In this document: positions 25,236 through 33,612 of the stretch, piece after piece
Numbering within the stretch: position 1 is the stretch's first letter
How the letters are laid out: every line of letters starts with the position of its first letter
Assembly: GCA_019115455.1 (NCBI GenBank)
Contig: DXDN01000010.1
Location: forward strand, 62,001-126,000
Reading direction: 5' to 3'
From: Candidatus Eubacterium faecigallinarum
GTDB lineage: Bacteria; Bacillota; Clostridia; Oscillospirales; Acutalibacteraceae
Length of the DNA stretch: 64,000 nucleotides
Position numbers and translations under genes: made by a program
The notes under the pieces: generated by a model
Databases searched by the model: none
What the model saw: the letters and a program-made list of their open reading frames with translations, nothing else
Told to the model about the DNA's origin: nothing

Positions 25236-26135
25236 TTAAAGTCCTGTATTTTCGGCAATATATTTTCTTGCCTTTACTGCATACTCAAAAGGATTTGCCT
25301 TGGCAGGGTCCTGCTCTGCCTCAACAACTACCCAGCCTTCGTAATTATTCTTCTCAAGAATATCAAATATCGGCTTGAAATCCACATCGCCGTCACCCGG
25401 CACGGTGAACACACCTGCTCTTACAGCGTCAAGAAATGACATATGCTGCGGCACTACCTGATTGTTGTAAACATCAAGTCTGACGTCCTTAAGATGAACA
25501 TGCTTTACTCTGTCAATATATTTTTCAAGCACTGGAACCGGGTCAATACCTGCAAAGGTAAGATGACCTGAGTCAAAGAGAAGATATACTAACTCAGGGT
25601 CAGTAATTTCCATAAGCTTGTCGATTTCCTCAACTGTTTGAACACCTGTGCCCATGTGGTGATGAACAGTGAAATACATGCCCTTTGATCTGGCATAAGC
25701 GCCCATCTCGTTGAAGCCTTTTGCTACAATTTCCCATTCTTCGTCGGTGTAATACGGCTTTTCGTCAAGAATGGACTTATCAAGGCAGCCCTGGATTGAA
25801 TTGCCCTGCTCGGATGCACCGATAACCTTGGCTCCCAGCTTATAGAGCTTGTCGCAGTGAGCCTTGAATGCCTCGATAGTCTCCTCATAAGGCTTTGAGG
25901 TGAGATAAGACGAGAACCACGCGTTACAGATCTGAAGTCCTCTGATATCAAGATATTTCTTCAAAACATCAGGATCATCTGGATATTTGTTTCCTATTTC
26001 AGAACCTTTAAAGCCGGCAAGAGCCATCTCGCTTATGCACTGCTCAAAAGTGTTTTCAGCACCCAGGTCGGGCATATCGTCATTAGTCCAGCCAATGGGA
26101 GCAATGGCAAGTTTAACTTTGTTTGGATCAAGCAT
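25236..26135 (-). CDS. iolE: Myo-inosose-2 dehydratase
   Basis: A 299-aa TIM-barrel metal enzyme that dehydrates scyllo-inosose to the trione, the second step of myo-inositol catabolism. The N-terminus [16 protein letters not shown] and the barrel motifs [10 protein letters not shown] and LLFDSGHL are diagnostic. It is the third gene of iolG-iolD-iolE and ends at a terminator. Confidence 0.94.
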   Translation of the reverse strand: MLDPNKVKLAIAPIGWTNDDMPDLGAENTFEQCISEMALAGFKGSEIGNKYPDDPDVLKKYLDIRGLQICNAWFSSYLTSKPYEETIEAFKAHCDKLYKLGAKVIGASEQGNSIQGCLDKSILDEKPYYTDEEWEIVAKGFNEMGAYARSKGMYFTVHHHMGTGVQTVEEIDKLMEITDPELVYLLFDSGHLTFAGIDPVPVLEKYIDRVKHVHLKDVRLDVYNNQVVPQHMSFLDAVRAGVFTVPGDGDVDFKPIFDILEKNNYEGWVVVEAEQDPAKANPFEYAVKARKYIAENTGL

Positions 26136-26161
26136 TTTATATTACCTATATACCTTTCAGT

Positions 26162-28015
26162 TTAATAATCAAATGTTTCTTTAATATGAGCCTGCATATC
26201 CTCATAGGCGGCGGCAACCGTCTCTGACTTTGAAACCTCGGCAACGCCTACTCTCCACCAGGACTCAAATCCCGGGGTCATTGTCTTAGGAAGCACTTTT
26301 ATGTCAAACAGGCAGGAAACTGTCTGCTTTTTAGCGTCCTCAAGAGCGGCACGCAGTTCATCCGAAGTGCGGCAGGTATAGCCCTTTGCACCGTAGCCCT
26401 CGGCAATTTTAGCAAAATCGGGGTCAATTTCCGCACCGTCGAGCATACCTGTTACAGGATTTCTTGCTCTGAACACTGTTCCGAAAGTGTCCGTGCCCTG
26501 GTTGTTCTGGAGATTTTCAATACAACCCCAGCCCATATTGTCAAACAGGCACACATTTATCTTAAGTCCCTCCTGCAATGCGGTATAAAGCTCGCTGTGA
26601 CCCATAAGGAATGAACCGTCGCCGCAGAAGGTGTACACCTCGCTGTCAGGCTTTGCAAGCTTTGCACCGAGAGCGCCGTTCACTTCATATCCCATATTGG
26701 AGTAGCCGTACTCCATATGATATGTGCCTCTGTTCTTCGGTCTGAAGAGTCTCTGCATATCACCGGGAAGAGAGCCTGATGAACCCAGCGCAATAGCGTC
26801 GTCGTCCATAAACTCATTTATAATACCAAGAGCAAGTGTCTGATTAAGACCTCCAGGAAGCTCAGTTGAATAATAGCTGTCAACAACAGCGTCCCAATCA
26901 GCCTTGGCGGCGGCTATTTCGCCGTCATATGACGAAGCATATCCGTCACAGGAATCAATGAGAGCCGTTATTGCTTCCTTAGCGTCGGCAATAATTGCCT
27001 CAGCGTCCATTTTGTATGCGTCAAAGGGGCATACATTTATGCCGAGAACCTTTCTGTTTTCATTGAAGAGCCACTTTGAAGACGTGGTAAAGTCAGAAAA
27101 GCGAGTACCCACACCGATAACAAGGTCAGCGTCCCTGGCAATAACATTTGCAGCCTTGCCGCCTGTAACGCCGATACCGCCGAGATTAAGGGGATGCTTC
27201 CAGTCAATTATGCCCTTGCCTGCCTGAGTCTCTCCGATTGGGATATTATACTTTTCAGCAAATTCCTGAAGCTCTTTTTCAGCGCCGCTGTATCTTACGC
27301 CGCCGCCGCATACGATAATCGGCTTCTTTGCGCTTTTGATAAGCTTTGTTGCTCTCTCAAGCTGAGAAGCGGAGATGGGGCGTCTGTCCATATGCCAAAC
27401 ACGCTTGGCAAGGAAATACTCCGGATAATCATATGCCTCGCCCTCAACATCCTGGGGCATAGCAAGGCAAACCGCACCCGTATCTGCCGGGTCGGTGAGA
27501 ACTCTCATCGCGTTAAGGCACGCTGTCATAAGCTGTTCCGGTCTGACAATTCTGTCAAAATAGTGGCAAACTCCCTTAAACGCGTCATTTACAGTTCTGC
27601 CGTAATTATCAAAAAACTCAGCCTGCTGCAAAACAGGGTCCGGCTGACGGCAGGCAAAAGTGTCGCCGGGCAGTACAAGAAGCGGTATTCTGTTAGCCGT
27701 AGCACAGCCGCATGCCGTTACCATATTTGTTGCACCGGGACCGATGGAGGAAACACAGGGGATAATTGCTTTTCTGTCCATCTGCTTAGCGTAAGCCACT
27801 GCGGCAAGCGCCATATTCTGCTCGTTTTTACCCTGATAGAATTTAAGGCTATGGCCGCCCTGCTCAAGAGCCTGTCCGACGCCTACAACGCAGCCGTGGC
27901 CGAAAATTCCGAAAATTCCGTTTACGAATTTTGTTTCAACGCCGTCACATTCGATGTACTGATTGTCAAGGAACTTTACAAGCGCCTGTGACATTGTAAG
28001 TCTGATACGATTCAT
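26162..28015 (-). CDS. iolD: 3D-(3,5/4)-trihydroxycyclohexane-1,2-dione hydrolase
   Basis: A 617-aa thiamine-diphosphate enzyme hydrolysing the inositol trione to 5-deoxyglucuronate. It has the three-domain architecture of the acetolactate synthase superfamily; the C-terminal ThDP motif GDGSFLMGHSE and the neighbourhood identify it as IolD. The start at 28015 follows GAGGGTTGATT and lies 4 bases after the iolG stop, so translation is coupled. Confidence 0.94.
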   Translation of the reverse strand: MNRIRLTMSQALVKFLDNQYIECDGVETKFVNGIFGIFGHGCVVGVGQALEQGGHSLKFYQGKNEQNMALAAVAYAKQMDRKAIIPCVSSIGPGATNMVTACGCATANRIPLLVLPGDTFACRQPDPVLQQAEFFDNYGRTVNDAFKGVCHYFDRIVRPEQLMTACLNAMRVLTDPADTGAVCLAMPQDVEGEAYDYPEYFLAKRVWHMDRRPISASQLERATKLIKSAKKPIIVCGGGVRYSGAEKELQEFAEKYNIPIGETQAGKGIIDWKHPLNLGGIGVTGGKAANVIARDADLVIGVGTRFSDFTTSSKWLFNENRKVLGINVCPFDAYKMDAEAIIADAKEAITALIDSCDGYASSYDGEIAAAKADWDAVVDSYYSTELPGGLNQTLALGIINEFMDDDAIALGSSGSLPGDMQRLFRPKNRGTYHMEYGYSNMGYEVNGALGAKLAKPDSEVYTFCGDGSFLMGHSELYTALQEGLKINVCLFDNMGWGCIENLQNNQGTDTFGTVFRARNPVTGMLDGAEIDPDFAKIAEGYGAKGYTCRTSDELRAALEDAKKQTVSCLFDIKVLPKTMTPGFESWWRVGVAEVSKSETVAAAYEDMQAHIKETFDY

Positions 28016-28019
28016 ATAA

Positions 28020-29033
28020 TCAACCCTCTATTTCCGAAAGTTTAACCGGTCTGTTTTCCTTAACGGAAAGCTTTGCGGCAAGACCAAGACGAAGTGCCTC
28101 AAGTCCGTCGTAGACAGTTGTTTTTGTGGGCTTATCGTTTACTACGCAGTCGATAAACTCAGTCATTTCGTCTGTAAAAGACTGCATGTATCTTTCCAAG
28201 AAGAAATAGAGCGGCTTGTCGGTTACGGCACCGTTCTCATCCATAAACTCAACACGAGTGGGAGTGTCGTTGGCAGCGCTTGCCTGACCTTTCTTGCCGA
28301 ACACCTCAAGCCTCTGGTCATAGCCGTAAGCCGCCTTGCGGCAGTTGTCGATAACGCCGATAGCTCCGCTCTTAAATTTAAGAGCAACAAGCGCAGTATC
28401 AACGTCGCCTGCTTCGCCGATAGCCGGGTCAACTGTAACAGCTGCGTTTGCGTACACCTCGTCAACCTCGCCGCCGATAAAGCGTGCCATATCAAAATCA
28501 TGCACCGTCATATCAAGGAAGATACCGCCGGAAACCTTAACATATGCAATTGAAGGCGGCTCCGGGTCCCTTGATGTGATTTTAATTGTCTGAAGATCGC
28601 CCAGTTTGCCGTCGTTTGCCAGCTGCTTGATATGAGCGAAATTGTGGTCATAGCGGCGGTTGAAACCTATCTGGAGCTTAACTCCCGCCTCGTCAACAGC
28701 CTTTATAACCGCCTTGATTTTATCAACAGTCAAATCTACAGGCTTTTCACAGAAAATGTGCTTGCCTGCCTTGGCTGCCTCAATAGCTATATCAGCATGA
28801 GTGTCTGTGGAAGAGCAGACAAGCACTGCCTTGATTTCAGGGTCATTAAGAATATCATGATAATCCTCATAGTAATTCGGTATACCAAGCTCCTGTGCGA
28901 GCTTTTTTGCACCCTCAACATATATATCAGAAACTGCCACAAGCTCAGCCTGGGGGATATGATATGTAATTGATTTTGCGTGTACCTGTCCGATACGTCC
29001 GGCACCTATGATGCCAACCTTTAATTTTTCCAT
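28020..29033 (-). CDS. iolG: Inositol 2-dehydrogenase
   Basis: A 337-aa GFO/IDH/MocA oxidoreductase that oxidises myo-inositol to scyllo-inosose with NAD+. The Rossmann motif IGAGRIGQVHA, the HIFCEKPVDLT segment with the conserved lysine, and MTVHDFDMARF are present. It opens the iolGDE operon. The substrate assignment relies on the iolD and iolE neighbours, since related dehydrogenases use other sugars. Confidence 0.92.
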   Translation of the reverse strand: MEKLKVGIIGAGRIGQVHAKSITYHIPQAELVAVSDIYVEGAKKLAQELGIPNYYEDYHDILNDPEIKAVLVCSSTDTHADIAIEAAKAGKHIFCEKPVDLTVDKIKAVIKAVDEAGVKLQIGFNRRYDHNFAHIKQLANDGKLGDLQTIKITSRDPEPPSIAYVKVSGGIFLDMTVHDFDMARFIGGEVDEVYANAAVTVDPAIGEAGDVDTALVALKFKSGAIGVIDNCRKAAYGYDQRLEVFGKKGQASAANDTPTRVEFMDENGAVTDKPLYFFLERYMQSFTDEMTEFIDCVVNDKPTKTTVYDGLEALRLGLAAKLSVKENRPVKLSEIEG

Positions 29034-29092
29034 AAATTTTACCTCTCAGCTAAAAATTAAAGCGCCGTTAAAACGCTCTTTGTTCGATTTTT

Positions 29093-29121
29093 ATGATATC
29101 ATAACAGAAAATATAATTCAA
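29093..29121 (-). promoter_or_regulatory. Sigma-A promoter of iolGDE
   Basis: TTGAAT (29116-29121) and TATCAT (29093-29098) are 17 bases apart on the minus strand, some 60 bases before iolG. A weak GCG/CGC hairpin followed by TTTAATTTTT lies in the leader. Confidence 0.5.
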
Positions 29122-29185
29122 TAAATAATATTGAAAAAATAATACTAATCAATTGTAAATATTTTACCTGACAAGTGTTAAAATA

Positions 29186-29214
29186 TTGCAATGGAGAAAA
29201 AATATATGTATAAT
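29186..29214 (+). promoter_or_regulatory. Sigma-A promoter of the TSCPD gene
   Basis: TTGCAA (29186-29191) and TATAAT (29209-29214) are 17 bases apart, just upstream of AAAGGAGAT and the start codon. Confidence 0.68.
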
Positions 29215-29243
29215 GTTATATATACATAAAGGAGATACAGATT

Positions 29244-29498
29244 ATGACATATACTTACAAACCGGTCGGAGTCTGCTCACAGCAGATAACAATAGACATC
29301 AATGACGACAAAACTATCGGCGACATCAAGTTCTTGGGCGGATGCAACGGCAATCTCAAGGGCATATCAGCTCTTGCCAAAGGCAAGACCCTGGACGAGG
29401 TAATAGGCGCGCTTAAGGGGATCCAGTGCGGTTTCAAATCCACCTCATGCCCGGACCAGCTGGCAAAAGCGCTGGAAAAAATCAATGAAAAAATCTAA
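29244..29498 (+). CDS. TSCPD domain protein (TIGR03905 type), 84 aa
   Basis: A small protein ending with the family signature CGFKSTSCPDQLAKALEKI. The same domain occurs at the C-terminus of B12-dependent ribonucleotide reductases, where its cysteines help bind metal or nucleotide; the role of the stand-alone form is unknown. Four cysteines (CSQQ, GGCNG, IQCGF, TSCPD) are present. The gene is 48 bases upstream of the glycosidase gene. Confidence 0.88.
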   Translation: MTYTYKPVGVCSQQITIDINDDKTIGDIKFLGGCNGNLKGISALAKGKTLDEVIGALKGIQCGFKSTSCPDQLAKALEKINEKI

Positions 29499-29546
29499 CT
29501 GCTTTTGCACACACCGCCATATACTAATCAAACGAGAGGATAAAAT

Positions 29547-31892
29547 ATGTTAAGACTTGAAAGCAGGATTCTTCAGCGTGAATTCAAGGTTTTTGAAGGC
29601 AATCTTTATGCCTCCCAGATAAGAAATACTCTTTCCGGCATGGACCTTGTGCCCGACGGCAACAGCGTTGAGTTTTTGTTTCATTTTACTGACGGCACGG
29701 AGTTCACCTCCAAGGGATTAAAGGTTACCGGTCACAATCAGGAGAAAGGCAGGCTGTCCTTCACCTTTGAGGAGAGCAACGGCATAACCGTAACCATGAC
29801 CTACTGGGCAGGCGAGGACGGCAACACCCTCAGGAAGCAAATATCCTTCACCCAGTCAAACGACAAAATAATAGACTATATACTCCTTGAGCATGTGGGA
29901 ATCATCAATTCAAAAACGCATTTCTCTGTTCCCACCGATATTGAGGGGACGGAGCTGAGCGGCTTTCATTCTTCGCTGGGTCAGCCGTTTTACATTGACA
30001 GCCTTTTCTTCGGCTGTGAATTCCCCGCTACCCAAAACGCAATCGTTTACGGCATCGGTCAGGTAAAATACTATCTTGGCAAAAATGTTCAGGGTGAATT
30101 TTACTGCCCTGTTACGGTAATGGGCGGCGCCAAAAGCAACACCATGGTGGATGTTCAAAGAGCATTTTATGACTATATCGACGATATTGCGGCGGGGACT
30201 GATTTTCGTCTTCAATACAACAGCTGGTACGACCATATGCTCAGCATTGACGCCGACAATATCGAAAAATCATTCTTTGAGATTGAGAAAAACCTCACCT
30301 CAAACGGTATCCCGCCAATCGACGCCTATGTTATCGACGACGGCTGGAATGATTACAAGGCGCCGTTTTGGAGTATCAACAAGAAATTTCCTAACAAATT
30401 CTACGACGCCGCGACAATTTCCAACCGTCTCGGCTCATCATTCGGCTTGTGGATAAGCCCCAGAGGCGGATATAATTACCAGACTAAATTCGCCAAGAAG
30501 ATGGAAAAAAGCGGCTTCGGCTCATACAATGCCCAGTCAAAGGATATCTGCGTGGGTGACAGAACCTATCAGAAGAATATCCGTGATTTTCTCATCAACA
30601 CAACAAGGGATTTTGACATAAATTACTGGAAGCTGGACGGCTTTTGCCTTGTTCCCTGTAATAACCCGAAGCACAACCACTCCGTCGGCGGTGAAAACGA
30701 TATGTATTACATCACCGAAATGTGGGAAGGCTGGATAGAAATATTCAAAGACCTGCGAAAATTCAGAAAAAATCAGGGCAAGAACATTTGGCTGAACATG
30801 ACCTGCTATGTTAATCCGTCACCCTGGTGGCTGCAATATGTAAACAGCATTTGGCTGCAAAACAGCAACGACATCGGATTTTCCGAAAATCTTGAGGAGC
30901 AGTCACGTCTTGACGCGGAGCTGACTTACCGTGACGCAAGATATTATGACTTGCTTTGCAGGCGTGCGCTTCAGATTCCTAACAAATATATCTACAACCA
31001 CGAGCCGATTTACGGCAACTGCGCCGACATTGATTATACCGACGAGGAATTTGAGAAATTTCTTTATTTCAATGCCTGCCGCGGACAAGCCCTCAACGAG
31101 CTGTACTTCAGCTACAACAAAATGAACAAAACGAAATGGCGCACGCTCTCTTCGGTTGTTCAGTGGCAGAAAAGCAATTACGATGTTCTCCAAAAAGTCA
31201 GCTTCTTCGGAGGAGACCCTGAGGATAACAACGTTTACGGCTATTTCGGCTGGACAGATAAAGGCGACGGCATAATCGCTCTAAGGAATCCCACCGACGA
31301 AAAAGCCCCTGTTACTCTGACGCTTAACAAACTTATGGGCTGTCCCGAGGACATGAAAGACGTAAGGCGCTATAATATATATAATGAAAGCGCCACGGAA
31401 AGCTATGACAGTTATTCATATGGCGACAAGATAGACCTGACGCTCAAGCCCTTTGAGGTCAAGATATTCCAGTTCGGTCACAGTGACAGAAGATTCGACT
31501 ATATCAAAGGTTCAAACGAATTTACTGTTTCATTCCTTTATTCCGGTGAAGAAAACTGCATGATAGCAGAAAATGACGACATCAGAATTAATATAGAAAA
31601 AGGCTTTATAAACGTTAAATGCGATGACTGTGAAATTCATTCTCAAAGCATTATCAGTGGCGACAGGCATAGAATTACAATAGTAAGAGAAAAGAACCGC
31701 ATGATTAAGCTTTATATCGACAAGCACCTTGACTGCTCCGCTTATTCCCCCGATTCAAAGGCTGAAATAGCTACAGAATTTTACGGAGGCGCCGAGGAAT
31801 TCACGGTTACAAACAAAGCCACATCCTATGATGAAATAATCACTCTCAAAGGCATGCTGTCAAAAACCGGCAGAAGAAGAAAGAAGAAATAA
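29547..31892 (+). CDS. Clan GH-D glycoside hydrolase (alpha-galactosidase-like) with C-terminal beta-sandwich
   Basis: A 781-aa enzyme with an N-terminal beta domain (to ~215), a TIM barrel starting YNSWYDH and containing AYVIDDGW, FGLWISPRGGY and YWKLDGF, where D364 is the likely nucleophile of a retaining alpha-galactosidase or alpha-N-acetylgalactosaminidase, and a C-terminal region (about 645-765) resembling a concanavalin/LamG-type sandwich. It ends in a basic tail. There is no signal peptide, so it should act in the cytoplasm on imported oligosaccharides. The exact GH family (27, 31 or 36) and sugar are uncertain. The signal peptidase gene starts 5 bases after it. Confidence 0.75.
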   Translation: MLRLESRILQREFKVFEGNLYASQIRNTLSGMDLVPDGNSVEFLFHFTDGTEFTSKGLKVTGHNQEKGRLSFTFEESNGITVTMTYWAGEDGNTLRKQISFTQSNDKIIDYILLEHVGIINSKTHFSVPTDIEGTELSGFHSSLGQPFYIDSLFFGCEFPATQNAIVYGIGQVKYYLGKNVQGEFYCPVTVMGGAKSNTMVDVQRAFYDYIDDIAAGTDFRLQYNSWYDHMLSIDADNIEKSFFEIEKNLTSNGIPPIDAYVIDDGWNDYKAPFWSINKKFPNKFYDAATISNRLGSSFGLWISPRGGYNYQTKFAKKMEKSGFGSYNAQSKDICVGDRTYQKNIRDFLINTTRDFDINYWKLDGFCLVPCNNPKHNHSVGGENDMYYITEMWEGWIEIFKDLRKFRKNQGKNIWLNMTCYVNPSPWWLQYVNSIWLQNSNDIGFSENLEEQSRLDAELTYRDARYYDLLCRRALQIPNKYIYNHEPIYGNCADIDYTDEEFEKFLYFNACRGQALNELYFSYNKMNKTKWRTLSSVVQWQKSNYDVLQKVSFFGGDPEDNNVYGYFGWTDKGDGIIALRNPTDEKAPVTLTLNKLMGCPEDMKDVRRYNIYNESATESYDSYSYGDKIDLTLKPFEVKIFQFGHSDRRFDYIKGSNEFTVSFLYSGEENCMIAENDDIRINIEKGFINVKCDDCEIHSQSIISGDRHRITIVREKNRMIKLYIDKHLDCSAYSPDSKAEIATEFYGGAEEFTVTNKATSYDEIITLKGMLSKTGRRRKKK

Positions 31893-31896
31893 TATT

Positions 31897-32643
31897 ATGA
31901 AATGTAAAAAATGCGGAAATGACACCCTGATTAAAACAGGCGACTGGTATAAATGCGCTAACTGCGGTGCGGAATTTTTTGATACCGAGGTACAGCTCGG
32001 CGGAATAAAAAGCCCCACAAAGGAAGTGGAGAGCATCGAGCAGAATGAAGCGCAAGCCGAAAAAATTTCACAACCCGAGAGCTCCACGGCAGAGAAAACG
32101 GACAAAAAGAATAAAAGCAAGATACGCGAGGCAATTGATTTTTGTATTCCGATTGCTTTGGCGGTTGTGGTGGCTATCATTCTTAAGACCTTTGTGTTTG
32201 CCAATGCCGTTGTTCCTACCGGCTCTATGAAAAACACCATTGAGGAAAAGGACAGGATAATTGCCAGCCGTCTTGCCTACATCAACGATGACCCTGAGAG
32301 GTATGACGTAGTTATTTTTAAATATCCCGATGACGAGAGCCAATATTTTGTAAAGAGAGTTATCGGTCTTCCCGGTGAAACGGTTGAAATTGTAAAGGGA
32401 ATTGTTTATGTTACAAAAACCGACGGTGAAATGATTCAGCTTGATGACAGCTTCGTTACCAACTGCACCCCCACGGGAAATTTCGGCCCGTACCAGGTAC
32501 CTGAGAACTGTTACTTTATGATGGGCGACAACAGAAACTCCAGCTGGGATTCCAGATACTGGAACAACAAGTATGTCGACAAGAGCAAAATAATCGGCCA
32601 GGTAAAGTTCAGATACTACCCAAACTTCAGCATTATCGAATAA
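31897..32643 (+). CDS. lepB: Signal peptidase I with N-terminal zinc ribbon
   Basis: A 248-aa type I signal peptidase removing signal peptides at the outer membrane face. The catalytic Ser110 lies in PTGSMKNTI and Lys153 in YFVKRVIGLPGE; GDNRNSSWDSRYWN is the conserved box E. A hydrophobic anchor lies at about 82-103. The unusual part is the N-terminus: C3, C6, C20 and C23 form a cytoplasmic zinc ribbon, joined by an acidic/lysine-rich linker, which ordinary SipS/LepB proteins lack. No strong ribosome site precedes the start, so translation may be coupled to the glycosidase gene. Confidence 0.92.
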   Translation: MKCKKCGNDTLIKTGDWYKCANCGAEFFDTEVQLGGIKSPTKEVESIEQNEAQAEKISQPESSTAEKTDKKNKSKIREAIDFCIPIALAVVVAIILKTFVFANAVVPTGSMKNTIEEKDRIIASRLAYINDDPERYDVVIFKYPDDESQYFVKRVIGLPGETVEIVKGIVYVTKTDGEMIQLDDSFVTNCTPTGNFGPYQVPENCYFMMGDNRNSSWDSRYWNNKYVDKSKIIGQVKFRYYPNFSIIE

Positions 32644-32650
32644 ATCTATC

Positions 32651-32770
32651 AAAAGCCTCCTGAAAAATAAAATTTCAAAATTTTTTCAAAATAATGAAAG
32701 GATTTTAGAGTTTCAATCGTATTATTGTTGAAATTCGCAATTGAATTTTATAAATTTCAGGAGGTTTTTA
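32651..32770 (+). promoter_or_regulatory. RBS-masking long-range hairpin with an ECF-type promoter in its loop
   Basis: AAAAGCCTCCTGAAA (32651-32665) is complementary, with one G-T pair, to TTTCAGGAGGTTTTT (32756-32770), which contains the ribosome site of the next gene. The pairing can extend inward with AAAATT and CAA. Between the arms lies TGAAAG (32695-32700), 17 bases, then CGTATT (32718-32723), a good match to ECF promoters of the TGAAAC/CGTA type. An inverted repeat TTTCAA-N11-TTGAAA (32711-32733) overlaps the -10 region. Messages started at this promoter would lack the left arm and leave the ribosome site free. Confidence 0.5.
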
Positions 32771-32772
32771 TT

Positions 32773-33120
32773 ATGAAAAAGAGATTTTTGATCAGCCTTA
32801 TGGCAGCGGTTTTACTTCTTCCGGCAGGAATAATCGCCACAGCAGCGCCCGCCGCAGACTCAGGCAGCGCCGCAAACGGAATATGCCGTGCAGGCAATGC
32901 TTGCGCGTATGCACAAAACTGCTCATCAGGCGCAAACCAGAACAACTATGTTGACGAAGACAACGACGGTGTATGCGACAACCGTCAGGACGGCACCTGT
33001 GCCAATGAAGGCGACGCAAACCGTTATCGTGAGAGAAACGGCGGCGGTCAGGGCAATAATTCAAATAACTCAAACGGCAGAAACAACTGCAACGCCAGCA
33101 GATACTCAAACAATAAATAA
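32773..33120 (+). CDS. Small secreted Asn/Gly-rich protein with a calcium-loop motif
   Basis: A 115-aa protein with a signal peptide (basic start, hydrophobic core, AxA-type site near residue 25). The mature part has five cysteines, a DEDNDGVCDN stretch like the calcium-binding loops of thrombospondin type 3 or dockerin-like repeats, and an N/G-rich tail. I do not recognise a family. It is the first gene of the ECF sigma cassette, behind the candidate ECF promoter, so it may be an envelope component or ligand of the system. AGGAGG precedes the start at 32773. Confidence 0.72.
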   Translation: MKKRFLISLMAAVLLLPAGIIATAAPAADSGSAANGICRAGNACAYAQNCSSGANQNNYVDEDNDGVCDNRQDGTCANEGDANRYRERNGGGQGNNSNNSNGRNNCNASRYSNNK

Positions 33121-33132
33121 AGAGGAAAAGCC

Positions 33133-33612
33133 ATGCGCAGTGAACAGGAAGTAAATCGGGCGATAGACCGGTATGCGGATACCGTCACCCGTATCTGTAT
33201 GCTTCATCTGAAAAACCGGTCAGACACGGAAGATATATTTCAGGAGGTATTCCTGAAATATGCCACCAGCACTCTTGAGTTTGAGAGCCAGGAGCATGAA
33301 AAAGCATGGATCATCCGTGTTACAATAAACAAATGCAAGGATTTGCTCAAGAGTTTTTTTCGCAGCCGGACAGTCCCGATAGATGAACTTCCTTTTCTGC
33401 AAAGCGAAAAATCAGACCATGCAGAGGGCGTTATGGAGGCGGTGCTCTCACTGCCGAAAAAATACAAGGATGTTGTTTATCTCTATTATTACGAGGGATA
33501 TTCCGCCGTTGAGATAGCAGAAATGTTAAACAAAAATGCCAACACAGTGTACACCCTGCTGGCAAGAGCAAGAAATATGCTGAAAGAGAAGCTGGAATAC
33601 GATGAATTTTGA
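33133..33612 (+). CDS. ECF-type sigma factor, 159 aa
   Basis: A sigma-70 family factor of the ECF type. Region 2 (ICMLHLKNRSDTEDIFQEVF) binds core polymerase and the -10 element; region 4 (VMEAVLSLPKKYKDVVYLYY, then YSAVEIAEMLNKNANTVYTL) reads the -35. It overlaps by 11 bases the gene for a membrane protein with a cytoplasmic N-terminus, the usual place of its anti-sigma factor. A candidate target promoter is at 32695-32723. Confidence 0.92.
   Translation: MRSEQEVNRAIDRYADTVTRICMLHLKNRSDTEDIFQEVFLKYATSTLEFESQEHEKAWIIRVTINKCKDLLKSFFRSRTVPIDELPFLQSEKSDHAEGVMEAVLSLPKKYKDVVYLYYYEGYSAVEIAEMLNKNANTVYTLLARARNMLKEKLEYDEF

Noticed and set aside
27194-27991. Open frame of 265 codons opposite iolD
   Set aside because: It is an antisense shadow of iolD without a start signal or recognisable domain.
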